DNA of 64,000 nucleotides. It comes from Saccharina japonica (taxonomy: Eukaryota > Sar > Phaeophyceae > Laminariales > Laminariaceae). The stretch lies in assembly GCA_008828725.1 (NCBI GenBank), contig MEHQ01001197.1:62001-126000 (forward strand), read 5' to 3'. Positions within the stretch are counted from its first letter, which is position 1. Every line of letters starts with the position of its first letter. A program made the translations under genes and the position numbers. A model generated the notes under the pieces. It saw only the letters and a list, made by a program, of their open reading frames with translations. It ran no database searches and had not been told where the DNA came from. This document shows positions 1 to 9,710 of the stretch, piece by piece.

Positions 1-1407
1 AGTCTTTGTCACTGTTATTGTTTTTAGAGAGTCGAACGGTACGGTTCGGTACGGATTTCGTTTGTGAATCGCACCGCACCGTGAGAAAAAAAACACAGAT
101 TCAACAGCTGTTGGTTCCAACAGTTTTTTAATGGCGCAGCGCTCACCCCTCCTTAGCGTTCAGAACACCGAAATATACAAATATACGCCCATTGTGAGGT
201 CGGACTATTATAAATCCCTATACACGTAACCTGGTTTTGATGTTTTGATCGTGCTTCTTTTTATCCGACAATCCGAAACATTATAGAATACTCCAGGAAA
301 CGTCCTATTGAAGTACTTGTAAATCCCTACTGGAGACCCATAGGGCCCGAGCAGCGCTAACCCCGTCAACGTTAGACCTAAAAACAAAACAGCGTATCAT
401 ATATACGTCCCAACGAGCAACAGAGCAACAACGCAACGACAGGTATAAAACATAGTATCATATACGTGGTGTGGTATACTGTATGTATGTACCAGGTACA
501 GTATGTACATGTTATATCATATAAAATGTAATGCCAGGTATACTTGATACACCCGGCGCGTTACCTACTGAAGATTGTGGCTATAGATTCAACACGACAA
601 CGCAGTTGAGGTCGTCCGTCGCTGGCCAGAAACAATGCAAAAATTGCAGGTGCAATGGTGTGCGCAGCAGCGCCGGGCATCCTAAGCAAGCGGCAGGCCC
701 AAGGACCTCGACGCGCCTGATAGTAGCCGAAGGGCCTCGTATTTTTTTTTTTCAAGTACTGCTACTTACTGTATTCAACCAATCAATCGCCTCTCACACA
801 TCGATATATAGCTATTTCGGTGCTGATGCTCGCCGCTGTGTCCATATTCCGTGACAAAGCGGCAAGCAGCCGAACCGAAACGAGGTGCGACACCTTGCAA
901 CGCCCATTGCAATAGTGCATGCAGTGTACGTAGTGAGATAGTGTCCGCCGACACGCTCGCATTACCCCCTCCTAATCTTCAGGACCACGGCTTATTACGC
1001 TCGCATCCGAATGCCAAAGGGCCACGACGTGCTGAGCAAACACGTTATCATACCCGGTACCATCAGTAGTACTCGCAAAGTCATGGTATACAAGCGATAG
1101 CACAGCAGTAGTATACCAGGTATCATACACGTAAAATCTACACTCATGCTGTGACGGTACACACTAACGTAGAAACTGCATGCGTACGCGTACGTAGGTT
1201 GAGCATGCATGCACCCAGGGCGTTCCAACAAGACAACTGACCCCAAGCTGTTCAGTGGTTGTGTGTAGAAGGAGGAGGTATCGTGCCATACTAGCTTCCG
1301 GGGATGCTCTCACATCTCACACGACCAAAGCGTCCCTCGTATGTATGTATTGCCATTTTGACATGCAGTAAACAGTAACTACATCAGTAACTACATCATA
1401 CGTAGAC
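1..1407. other. No gene recognised; AT-rich intergenic sequence
   Basis: Only short open frames with no recognisable domain occur here, with low-complexity composition and several TACCAGGTA-type short motifs (for example at 490-498 and 1114-1122). I see no splice-linked coding structure and no RNA gene. Confidence 0.6.
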
Positions 1408-1408
1408 T

Positions 1409-1440
1409 ATTACGGGAAACCATAGTAAATAGGACCTATA
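1409..1440 (+). repeat. Solo end of MITE family A
   Basis: A lone copy of the terminal sequence of the ~110-bp MITE found complete elsewhere in the window (2782, 24695, 35025, 38496, 43943). It carries ATTACGG followed by CCATAGTAAATAGGACC, and no matching right end is nearby. It is probably a truncated insertion. Confidence 0.6.
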
Positions 1441-1559
1441 GGGATACCAGGTCCCCTTCCCCTAGATAGTACCGCCTCATTACACACAAGTTCAAGGTCA
1501 CCAGAGGTTCCTCACTCCGTTCCGTGAAGGCCCGAGACACCAACCCACCTCGGTGTGTC

Positions 1560-1610
1560 CTCCACACCACAACCACACTAGAGATAACCTGTCAGGGGCT
1601 CCGCCCCACA
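1560..1610 (+). repeat. Left member of a 51-bp direct repeat flanking the gypsy remains
   Basis: It begins CTCCACACCACAACCACAC and ends in the small palindrome GGGGCTCCGCCCC. A near-identical copy lies at 3966-4016. The two copies bracket the gypsy gag and RNase H debris, so they may be surviving pieces of its long terminal repeats. That reading is inference, because the full LTR boundaries cannot be drawn. Confidence 0.5.
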
Positions 1611-1739
1611 TTGGCGTCGTCGGCTTGGTATATTTCATCGGTGTTGGTGCGCAGCACGCGACGTTAGCAATAACTGTCAGCGCTGCTGTACGGAACAAAT
1701 TGAAGAACATTCTGCTCGTATACTTTTTTACCAGCTCCA

Positions 1740-2703
1740 TGAGCAATCCGGGTTCCCATCGTTCTCATGAGGAGGAAGAGCATCCCTCTGCCACGAGGAG
1801 GAAGAGCATTCCCCTGCCGAGCAGTAAACCAGTACGAGTCGCCCGAGAAGAGGAAGCAGGAGGTGGCGACGGTCGCGAGGTCGTTGGGCCGAATGGGTCG
1901 ATTCGGCACACTGACTCTGTTCGCCAAGTCACAGCTGACGGGGCAAACACACGGTCAGAGGTTAAGTTGGCCTTTGAATCCACGTACTTGTCCGCTGATG
2001 CCGTAGCGCGTTCGGTCGAAGACATTGTCACAATGGTAATGACGGATACTGACTCCGTCACGTCCTTTGTCAATAAGCACCGAGACAAATTCAGTAACTT
2101 CCGTCGCCAAGCGGACCGTACCGGAGTCTCCGAGTTTGAAGCTCTGAAAATTGGTATCTTCGAGAGGGGTTGACCCCAGAGTTGTTAGAGCGACAACGCT
2201 TAGGTCCGTACTGCACTAGTATGCAGGAGTCCACCGACCGCGCACAGCGTAGCATTACGCTGTGCGCGGTCAGTGGACTCCTGCATACTAGTGCAGTGAA
2301 GACCTAAGCGTTGTCGCTCTAACAACTCTGGGGTCAACCCCCTCTCGAAGATACCAATTTGCAGAGCTTCCAACTCGGAGACTCCGGTACGGTCCGCTTG
2401 GCGACGGAAGTTACTGAATTTGTCGCGGTGCTTATTGACAAAGGACGTGACAGAGTCAGTATCCGTGATTTCCATTGTGACAATGTCTTCGACCGAACGC
2501 GCTACGGCATCAGCGGAAAAGTACGTGGATCCAAAGGCCAACTTACCCTCTGACCATGACGTCGGGACAGACCTTGCCTCATTGTCGGGAAGAAACTTGT
2601 GGTCGGCGCTACGCCGCCACGGGACGAGACCAGACATCAGTTGCGTGTGGAACACAATTGCTTCATCCTTCAAGACGTAAAGGGAAAAATGCATCTTCGT
2701 CAA
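1740..2703. pseudogene. Ty3/gypsy-like gag remnants in inverted-repeat arrangement
   Basis: The plus frame ending at 2173 and the minus frame 2703-2200 encode the same peptide block, recognisable by YLSADAVARSVEDIV and NKHRDKFSNFRRQADRTG. The DNA is an inverted repeat with arms of about 300 bp (about 1950-2252 and 2258-2563) that meet at a short palindrome near 2255. The arms differ by a few percent. The left arm lacks one G of a G-run (near 2165) that the right arm keeps, which truncates its frame. A gag origin is inferred from the linked gypsy RNase H at 2900-3281; no zinc knuckle or protease is visible. It is non-functional as a retroelement. Confidence 0.6.
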
Positions 2704-2781
2704 TCACATCTTCTGTCATCCAATCGAAAGAGGTATTGTCACCTCCACCCATGTTTTTCGAAAGAGTTTGTAATACACGTA

Positions 2782-2899
2782 TTACGGGCAAGGACCATAG
2801 TAAATACTAGTAAATAGGACCTAGGGTAAAGACAAAAACCTATATATTTACCTATTTTTAGTAACAATATTTGGTCCTATTAACTATGGTCCTCCGTAA
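2782..2899 (+). mobile_element. MITE family A, complete copy
   Basis: A 118-bp element with terminal inverted repeats TTACGG...GGACCATAGTAAAT and ATTTACTATGGTCC-like...CCGTAA, and an AT-rich core containing AAAACCTATATATTTACC. The right end abuts the gypsy RNase H reading frame, so it inserted into that element or at its broken edge. It has no coding capacity. Confidence 0.75.
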
Positions 2900-3281
2900 T
2901 AGATGCAAGTGAAGCCGGAGTCGGTGCATTCTTAGCCCAAAACGCACGAAGACAAAATCCAGTTGTACATCGGATTTGCACACCATTATTGCCTATTTCA
3001 GTAAACGATTTAGGAAAGGTCAAAGACACTACTCAGCAACGATGAAAGAATTTTGTGGACTTGTTTTCGCTCTACAACATTGCCGGCCGTATATTTGGGG
3101 TAGACATTTCAAATTCGTCACCGATCACGCAGCTCTCACCCACCTGTATTACATGCAAGACACGTCCAACATGTTAGCCCGTTGGGCTATTGCTTTGCAA
3201 GGTTTCGATTTTACCGTCGAACACAAGCCAGGAAAAGTACACGTTGTATATACCAGACGCGTTATCCCGCTTGTTCGGTAA
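2900..3281 (+). pseudogene. Ty3/gypsy RNase H domain fragment
   Basis: From 2900 the frame reads DASEAGVGAFLAQNARRQNP, the start of the RNase H domain that follows reverse transcriptase in Ty3/gypsy polyproteins. After a frameshift near 2970 it continues as FSKRFRKGQRHYSATMKE, then FVTDHAALTHLYY, RWAIALQGFDF and EHKPGK, the conserved end of that domain. The expected ADALSR motif is degraded. Reverse transcriptase upstream and integrase downstream are not recognisable. It is a decayed retroelement fragment. Confidence 0.85.
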
Positions 3282-3965
3282 TGTTTCAGAGGGTACTCAC
3301 GTCAAAACATCCATCTGTTACTGATGTGTTGCAGTCGCAACCTTCTGTAAGCTAGCCTCTATCTGTCGTAATGTACCTGATGATGGGTTACCGTACCACC
3401 CACCATCACCACGTGCAAACACACCAAAAGGCATGCGTTTGAAACAGTTCTTGTCTTTCTCAGTCACAAGTTTTATTTGGGCAGCCACGTACGAACGCAG
3501 GTGATGGTTATTTTGTATCACCCTGGCCCCGAATGGTATTGCTCATACCAAGTACACCTATTATCAGCAGTGTTAATCAACATGTTTCTGCTTGGACCGT
3601 TTCACGTACTCGTGAAACCGACGTTTGTTTACTTGCGCCGTGCAGCGGGTGATCGATGGTTGATTGAGTGTACACCAACAACGTGCGTTTGTATACCGGC
3701 TTAATACTATTGAGACAGCCAGTGCTACGTACGTCTCAATAATTCCGTCACACCATGATTCATTGAGGCAATCCCCATTGCTGTACGTAGAGCAAAGTAG
3801 GGATGCCAGACCCATGTAAAGCCTTCATGAAGTCACTAGAAGTGCCAAGCTGTCCACACTTCTCGTGAGAGGGTCTAATACACAGTGCTGCGTGACCCGT
3901 GTCGCAATTGATACGGCAAGCGATGTTCCATGTATAGCGCCCCCTTTCATCTAACGCCACCCAGT
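3282..3965. other. Unresolved retroelement debris
   Basis: This stretch lies between the RNase H fragment and the right direct repeat. It would hold the integrase part of a gypsy element, but I recognise no HHCC or DDE motif in any frame, only short open frames. Confidence 0.4.
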
Positions 3966-4016
3966 CTCCACACCACAACCACACCAGAGAGAACCTGCCA
4001 GGGGCTCCGCCCCACA
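3966..4016 (+). repeat. Right member of the 51-bp direct repeat
   Basis: Near-identical to 1560-1610, including the GGGGCTCCGCCCC palindrome. It probably marks the downstream LTR remnant of the gypsy element. Confidence 0.5.
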
Positions 4017-4017
4017 C

Positions 4018-4185
4018 CTACGGTACACACAAAAACCTATACATTTTCCTATTTTTCCGAACAATATTTGGTCCCCTATTTACTTTTTTTTTTTTTTTTA
4101 ATCCTCCGGCGGATGGGTAAAAATAAAGCTTACGCCCTCCACACTTCCACGTCTCCTATTAACTGTGGTACTCCGTAGTACGTAC
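4018..4185 (+). mobile_element. MITE family A, degenerate and disrupted by poly-T
   Basis: It has the family core (CACAAAAACCTATACATTTT, then AATATTTGGTCC.CTATTTAC), but the right half is split by an 18-T run and an insertion of about 70 bp before a second right end, CTATTAACTGTGGTACTCCG. It looks like an old copy, possibly two overlapping copies. Confidence 0.5.
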
Positions 4186-4189
4186 CAAA

Positions 4190-5389
4190 TATCAATGCTC
4201 CGTGAAGATATTGATGCACTTCGTACACAGCAGCATTGGGGACAAGTGACAAATGACTCAACAGGTTAAATCTCAAAACCTCACATGTCCTGGCATGAGG
4301 GACGGAGTTCTGACACTCGGCGGGTCCAAAACCTCTTTCTCGTTTCTCGTGCCGCTGAAAGCGCGAAATCGTGAGTTTAAGCAAACTCAAAGTTCCGACA
4401 AAAATGGACGAGCAGTGGAAGTTCTGAATCTACTCGCATGCGCGAAACGGGGGGGGGGGGAAGACACCTGTGACCTGTGGCCTTGGATTGTCCAGAAAAT
4501 TGTAGAATGTAAAAATTCGTGCGAGCTGAGCTGGACACTAACAGTGACGAAGAATCGACGATGTTGGGGGTGAAAAGGGTTTGGCGCAATAATTTTCGTC
4601 GAACAAGTTGGTCAATTTGGTTTCGTTGAAAATGTGCACAACGGCGGCAATCGATTCCTTTGCCCATTTCCGCTTTAGAAACCGGCGGACACCATTATAG
4701 GAGTGGAGATGTACGTACGGACATACGAGTGCGTTTCGTTCGAAAATTGACAGATTTTGTAGACCACTACAAAACCTACACACCCCGTAGTACGCGCGTT
4801 CGAAGTATCGCTATTAATAGTACGTAGCACACCAATCTTAAGCTTGCAAAGACGAGTTTCGAGAAAACAAAACGATATCACAGCCGATGCTTTTTTTTAT
4901 GTTCGAATATGCTCGGTATACGCACCTGGAAGGCGTTCGTGTATCGATCGGTATTTTGAACGCCAAGAAACGGTGAATCCAACACCAATAAACGGTAAAA
5001 ACCAACCCGAGTAGTTACGAATCGGTGTACCGTAAGGTTTGTGGCCAGATCACGGTACACCGGCGCCTTGGCCAATGAATGAGCACTGCCGAAAAAGGTG
5101 CTTCCTGTGGCGTGTTCCCCCTAAATACCGTCACACTGGCCAGAAACACCTCTGGTATACCGTTTTCTGGGTAATTCCTTTTTGACGTTAGGGCTTACAA
5201 TAGCGTGAAATATGCAAGATAAACACCTCTCGACATAGAGACAATGAAGCGCGCACGCGCCATGCATATCGAGCTTGCAAAAAACAAATCGAGCACCACA
5301 CGGAATGTCTGGGACGGCCGCAAGAACCCCACGCACAGCAAAGACAAACAACAGAGATCGTGGCGAATGGCACTGCCCTGCCTGCGCAC
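4190..5389. other. No exon recognised; probable intron or 3' part of the patatin gene
   Basis: The patatin gene on the minus strand must continue below 5390, because its exon ends at a splice donor. I searched the minus frames here for the next patatin block and the catalytic DG[GA] motif and found none. The short open frames have no recognisable domain. Confidence 0.4.
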
Positions 5390-5542
5390 CTGCCCTGCGA
5401 TCGCGTAAGCTCCGACCAGGCTTCCCGCCGACGATCCGTAGACAGCATCAAACGAATCCATGAGCCCAAAGGTGGAGACCGCCGCGATCATGCCAGCCGA
5501 CACGCAGCCGCGCATGCCTCCACCCTCAATAGCTAGTCCAAC
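5390..5542 (-). CDS. Patatin-like phospholipase, exon 2 (catalytic core)
   Basis: A 153-bp, 51-codon exon on the minus strand with phase 0 at both ends. It opens with VGLAIEGGGMRGC, the Gly-rich oxyanion-hole block (GGGMRG), and carries the nucleophile elbow GSSAG with the catalytic Ser. Patatin-like enzymes hydrolyse acyl esters of phospho- or galactolipids with a Ser-Asp dyad. The Asp block should be in a later exon and is not found. The donor is CAG followed by GTGCGC (GT at 5389-5388). The acceptor chosen is CACCAAG just before GTT GGA, because it joins in phase to exon 1 at 8943 (GDGLK then VGLAI). An alternative acceptor, CTTTTTAG before 5661, would give a longer exon that is also open. 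The gene is incomplete in the window or broken. Confidence 0.85.
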
Positions 5543-5971
5543 CTTGGTGCGAACAGCAGTCAGCAGAGAGTCAAGCGCAGTCGACAATCGGCGATGTTGA
5601 TTCATTGATAGGTCACTCGTGGTGCACGGCAAACATGCTACTGGTATACAGTACAGGACACCTAAAAAGAAACAGGAAATAGGATCCGGGCTTGATTTCT
5701 TATTTGAGAATGGGTGCGTTCTACACTAGCGTCAGTATAACGACTCTCGAATTTCCTATTTCGCTTCAAATCTCAGCCTGCCTTTCTTATTGCTCGTTTT
5801 TTATTGGGTGTCCTGTAGTGTAGAAGACCACGGTTTTACCCTTCGACTGACCGCCCCTTAATACTAAAACCGGTACATTAAGGCCGGAATAGGCCTTGAC
5901 GCGAGCGCAAAGAGCGGTTTCGCTATTATATTATATACTCCTTAGTACCAATTAGCATAGTTGGTGCACAG

Positions 5972-6164
5972 CAGGTTCAACGAGGGAAGAAAGGGCTGAT
6001 CCGTTCTCGCGATAAAAAATGCAAGGCATGTACAGTAATGGGGAGGGGGGAGAAAAGCCTGCTATGTGGCCCCGGATCTGAGTTATGACTATTAATTGAA
6101 GGGAGCAGGAGCAAGGAGGGCAAACATAATGTCATGGCACGGGGAAAAGAGAAAGAAAAAAACA
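5972..6164 (+). repeat. SINE-like element, body only
   Basis: It shares the body of the tRNA-derived repeat at 44554-44895: CGAGGGAAGAAA, TCTCGCGATAAAAA, ATGCAAGGCA, the conserved core CCCCGGATCTGAGTTATG, and an A-rich end. The tRNA-like head is missing or unrecognisable, apart from a weak box-B-like AGGTTCAACG just upstream. Confidence 0.6.
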
Positions 6165-6370
6165 GAGTCAAGCGCAATCAAAATTCGACGGCGTTAGCTA
6201 GGGCCACGCAAGTGCGCCCTGCAGCCCACCGAACGCGTGGTTTTAATCCGAGTCGGAGATAAGACTGTATATCACAAATGTTTGATCATTCGCACTGCTG
6301 GTTGTGTCTAGTGTGGTGATCGGGTCGAGACTGCCCGCCGGAAATTCAGCTTTAGATCCCACGACTGCCC

Positions 6371-6462
6371 ATTGTGCCATTCAGCAATCTGTGCTGGCTA
6401 CTCAATAGAGGCATCAATTGTGCTATTCAGCAATCTGTGCTGGCTACTCTATAGAGGCATCA
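6371..6462 (+). repeat. Two-copy 46-bp tandem repeat
   Basis: Units at 6371-6416 and 6417-6462, each containing ATTCAGCAATCTGTGCTGGC and ATAGAGGCATCA, with only two or three substitutions between them. Confidence 0.8.
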
Positions 6463-6575
6463 CGACGTCGTGGCGACATGTGAAATCAGAGGCCTGTGCT
6501 CACGTTCGCAAAACGTACGACCAGATCATGGAGTAACATAAAATATACCCCTATCAATACAAGGTACTACTTCGT

Positions 6576-6652
6576 ACTCTGGGCGGACATATATAAGCGC
6601 CATTTTTTGCTGGTATTTATATACCAACGGTCCTTACATTTCCGCCCAGAGT
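6576..6652. repeat. Short inverted repeat
   Basis: ACTCTGGGCGGACAT near 6577 is matched by the reverse complement around TTTCCGCCCAGAGT ending at 6652, enclosing about 50 AT-rich bases with TATATAAGC. It may be a tiny TIR element. Confidence 0.45.
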
Positions 6653-6744
6653 GGTATTCATCATATCATACATACGCAAAACAATGCATAGAATGCAGGG
6701 AACAACACCACTGACTGCCGTCACCACTAACACCCAATACCACC

Positions 6745-6925
6745 AACACTAGCAACGCTATGAACACCACTACCACCAACACCAACACCCACACCAACAT
6801 ACCAACATACCACCACCACCACCACCACCACCAACAGCACCAACACCAACACCAACACCAACCACCACCACCAATCACCACCACCACCACCACCGCCGCC
6901 ACCACCACCCTTTCTACCACCGCTA
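6745..6925 (+). repeat. (ACC)n / (ACCAAC)n microsatellite
   Basis: About 180 bp of imperfect ACC and CAACAC repeats. The long open frames in both directions are compositional artefacts (poly-His/Thr and poly-Val/Trp). Confidence 0.9.
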
Positions 6926-7460
6926 CCACTGCCACGAATCAGGACCGACACCGTTCCAGCAGCAGCACAGTACCAGCAACGCACACCAGTAGCAGCACCC
7001 GAAAAGCAGCAGAGTACCAGCAACGCACACCAGTAGCAGCACACGAAAAAGTTGCACACCTCGGGCAGATGATATAGATCATAATGAGCCGCGCGAGCGC
7101 GAAGCGCGAGCCTTTTTTTCATTGATTTTTCAAATGAAAAAAAAGGCTCTTCCTATCGGATCGCATGAGGGCTGGTAGGGTGGACAAAAAAAATGTTTTC
7201 TCTGTAGCTGTGAGACAGTCAACATTCACGTTCGTACTTCGCTCTCATGGTACACGGCACCAACGCCAGTCCGGTCGGGCTCTGTGCACGCACAAAATTT
7301 AACGAAGTCTTCTCGTGCTGGTTTCGCTCTAACTCGTCCCGAGTTGATCGAGCTAGGAGCGGCAGCGTGTGCTTTTAGAGGCAGATGACCGGAGGCGTTT
7401 TTTTCAATATTTTTTATTTCACAACGGTTTTTCTTTTTTGAAATACAGAATAACTCAATC

Positions 7461-7583
7461 ATGCCGAAGAGTACGATAGACCCAAGCGTGGGAGCATCGG
7501 ATTCAAGTGCTAGATCGTCAAGCCGAGCGTACAGTGACGTTGGCCCTGGCCTCGTGTGTCGTGCTCCTGCTGCTGTTTACTGA
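7461..7583 (+). CDS. Micro-ORF 1 of a related pair (40 aa)
   Basis: ATG to TGA, 40 codons. The C-terminal half reads SSSRAYSDVGPGLVC and closely matches the micro-ORF at 7903-8064, in the same frame and with the stop in a similar place. I do not recognise the family. Both start MP and both end a few residues after GLVC. They could be diverged copies of an exon or of a transposon-borne peptide. They lie in the patatin intron on the opposite strand. Coding status is unproven; the only evidence is the shared frame between two copies that have diverged at the DNA level. Confidence 0.3.
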   Translation: MPKSTIDPSVGASDSSARSSSRAYSDVGPGLVCRAPAAVY

Positions 7584-7902
7584 TGTTCCGTTGTTGTTGT
7601 TGTTGCGGTGGCCGCCTGGCCATGGACATGGCTGAATCATGTTTTTTTATTTCGGAACGTAAAATATCGAAACTGCTGTTTTGTGTTTTTTACGTAGTTC
7701 TACCGAACGAAACCCGACTCTACCTGTAGGCGAAATATATCCGACCAAAGCAACGTGTGGGCCGTGTCCCTACATGACGAAGGTGGCATTGTAAGGCCTA
7801 CCCTCCCACTGATGAGGGGACGGGTAAGCTCTGCTGTAGATGTGGTGGCACCTGTGCTAGGAGAATATCGGTTTTTGGATCAGGTTTAGATATTTTCATA
7901 AT
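7584..7902. other. Spacer between the micro-ORF pair
   Basis: A T-rich stretch with a short (GTT)n run at about 7590-7605. No gene, RNA or mobile element is recognised. Confidence 0.5.
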
Positions 7903-8064
7903 ATGCCGAATAACAATACGAACGAGGTACGTGTCGCGTTGAGGAAGCAGGGGACACACGAAAAATTGAGTACGAGTACAGAGGGTTCAAGTGTTAGACC
8001 GACAAGCCGAGCGTATTACAGCGACGCTGAGCCTGGCCTCGTGTGTCCTACTGCTGTATGCTGA
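7903..8064 (+). CDS. Micro-ORF 2 of a related pair (53 aa)
   Basis: ATG to TGA, 53 codons. The last 25 residues (GSSVRPTSRAYYSDAEPGLVC and a short tail) are homologous to micro-ORF 1 (7461-7583), with several substitutions and an extra codon. The N-terminal halves do not align beyond MP. An overlapping +1 frame (LDRQAER...LASCV.LL) is also shared, so the conservation may simply reflect duplicated DNA. Function unknown. Confidence 0.3.
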   Translation: MPNNNTNEVRVALRKQGTHEKLSTSTEGSSVRPTSRAYYSDAEPGLVCPTAVC

Positions 8065-8235
8065 CGTTTTTTCTCTCCAAAAAGGGCCAAAAATAACGAA
8101 CCAAAGCACGTATGTATACGTAGATGTTCGTTCGTGTTGGTTCAGCACACAAGTATTTTTCCAGCGTGATGCATCGCAGATATGACTGCTGCAGGTAGTT
8201 GAGGTCGCGGCTCATTACCACCAATTACTAGTACC

Positions 8236-8806
8236 GATCATTCCCAGTTCATGGTATAGATCTAGACCTTTCAGGCCAGATAGATTCCTGATCTGTATGA
8301 TATGTACGACCTACGTGTAGCTCGTGTGGTCTGCATGATCTAGCTCATGTCGCTGGCTGGGAGTCGTACAATCGACATGATCCAGCACATGTTTCACGGG
8401 TTGCATCTGTCCTATGCAGATCCTGTACAACCTCTCACAACGGCAGGTTAGGAGGATCTAGAGGATCTAGATGATCTACTGTAGATAGACAGATCATGAG
8501 CTGTCCGATGTGTGGAAGGTTTCACACTGCACACCCTCGGACAGACCATCAACAGATCATCGATTCCCAAATCATGATGTACAGCTGTACACCTTTCAAG
8601 CCAGATATATTCCCGGTATGGTATGGTCTTATTAATAGCTCATGTTGCCGGGTGGAACCCGTCTAATCTGCATGAGCTAGCACGTGTTTCCTGGGTTGGA
8701 TCTGTACGATGCAGATCCTGCACAACCTCTCACAGCGGCAGGTGAAGAACTACAGCAGTAGATTATCTACTTGTAGATCATGATCTGTCCGAGTGTGTGG
8801 AAGGTT
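8236..8806 (+). repeat. Diverged tandem duplication, period about 320 bp
   Basis: Copy 1 begins GATCATTCCCA near 8236 and copy 2 begins near 8555. They share CTTTCA.GCCAGATA.ATTCC, ATGCAGATCCTG, ACAACCTCTCACA.CGGCAGG and GTGTGGAAGGTT. Copy 2 is shorter. Many TGATC/GATCT words occur in both. No coding potential is seen. Confidence 0.65.
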
Positions 8807-8942
8807 GGATGAAGCACAGCAAACAGCATGCACATGGAAAAAACCACAACGTACAACACACTATAATACGTAACGCATGTTAGAGTATCGTGTAGGTCGT
8901 AACAGCAGTAACAGCGCACGGAAGCAGCGATAGTTGGCTCAC

Positions 8943-9710
8943 CTTCAGCCCGTCCCCGTGAGAGCCAGGCTTCGTGCCTGCCGCGGCCCTCCTCTTAAGC
9001 GTCTCGAGCACCGGGTGGTCGTCCTGTCGCGCTTCCAGCATCTCCTGCGAGTCCCCACGGGCATCCAGGTCGAACAGACTCGCCCCCTGCGACAGCAGCT
9101 CTGTCATTTCCGCAAGGGTGTTCACTCGAATGCGCTTCTTTTTATCATCGTCTGCCGATTCCTCTTCCCCCGCCTCTGCCACGACGCTCCCACCATCAGC
9201 AGCAGAAGAAGGGGGAGAGGAGGATGAGGCAGCCGAAGAAGCAGCAGCAGCGGCAGGTGCTACGCTCCTGAGAGGCAGGCTACTACGTGAGCGCGGCAAG
9301 GAAGGCGAAACTCTTGACCGGCGCTCGGGTGAAGCTGTGCTGCGTGCAGTGAGGCCGTCACTGGTGCAGCGGAATCCAACGTGCCGTGTATCGGAGGTGG
9401 TCACTGCTGTCAGGCCCACAAAAGCTTCGATGGTCATCGACCGAGGGTACGCGCAGCATAGGGCGAGGAGCACAAGGAGACAGGCGGTGGATCTGCTGCT
9501 GTGGATAGCATGATTATGCTTCCGGGTGTGCCTGTGTATCACGCCGCGTTTCGTCTCATCCACCACGGAGCCCCTGCCACTTTTGCTGCTACCAGCGATA
9601 GCGCATGTTGAGGAAGCATAGGGTGAACTACCCATCAAGGATGACGAACCCATCCAGGTGCTGTGTGCTGTGCTGTGTCTCCTCTGTTCTCTGCTTCTTC
9701 CAAACAACAT
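8943..9710 (-). CDS. Patatin-like phospholipase, exon 1 (N-terminal region)
   Basis: 256 codons from ATG (9710-9708) to the splice donor AAG followed by GTGAGC at 8942. Residues about 74-88 form a hydrophobic stretch (ACLLVLLALCCAYP) followed by TIEAFVG. An Ala-Phe at a signal cleavage site recalls the ASAFAP-type motif of stramenopile plastid presequences, but 70 residues precede the hydrophobic part, so the true start or an earlier exon is uncertain. Residues about 128-190 are Ser/Ala-rich and then acidic. The end, HPVLETLKRRAAAGTKPG then GDGLK, leads in phase into VGLAIEGGGMRG of exon 2 and resembles the run-up to the patatin domain in algal homologues as I remember them. Plastid targeting is inference. 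Confidence 0.7.

Larger units (their letters stand above)
5543..8942 (-). other. Long intron of the patatin gene
   Basis: The 3.4-kb interval between the donor after exon 1 (AAG followed by GTGAGC, minus strand) and the acceptor before exon 2. It is filled with a SINE body, tandem repeats, an (ACC)n microsatellite, two related micro-ORFs on the plus strand and a ~320-bp tandem duplication, all described separately. Intron status follows from the phase-0 fit and the family continuity of the two exons. No transcript evidence is available. Confidence 0.6.

Noticed and set aside
6666-7122. Long open frames in both directions over 6666-7122
   Set aside because: They are produced by the (ACC)n microsatellite; the predicted proteins are runs of His/Thr or Val/Trp/Gly.
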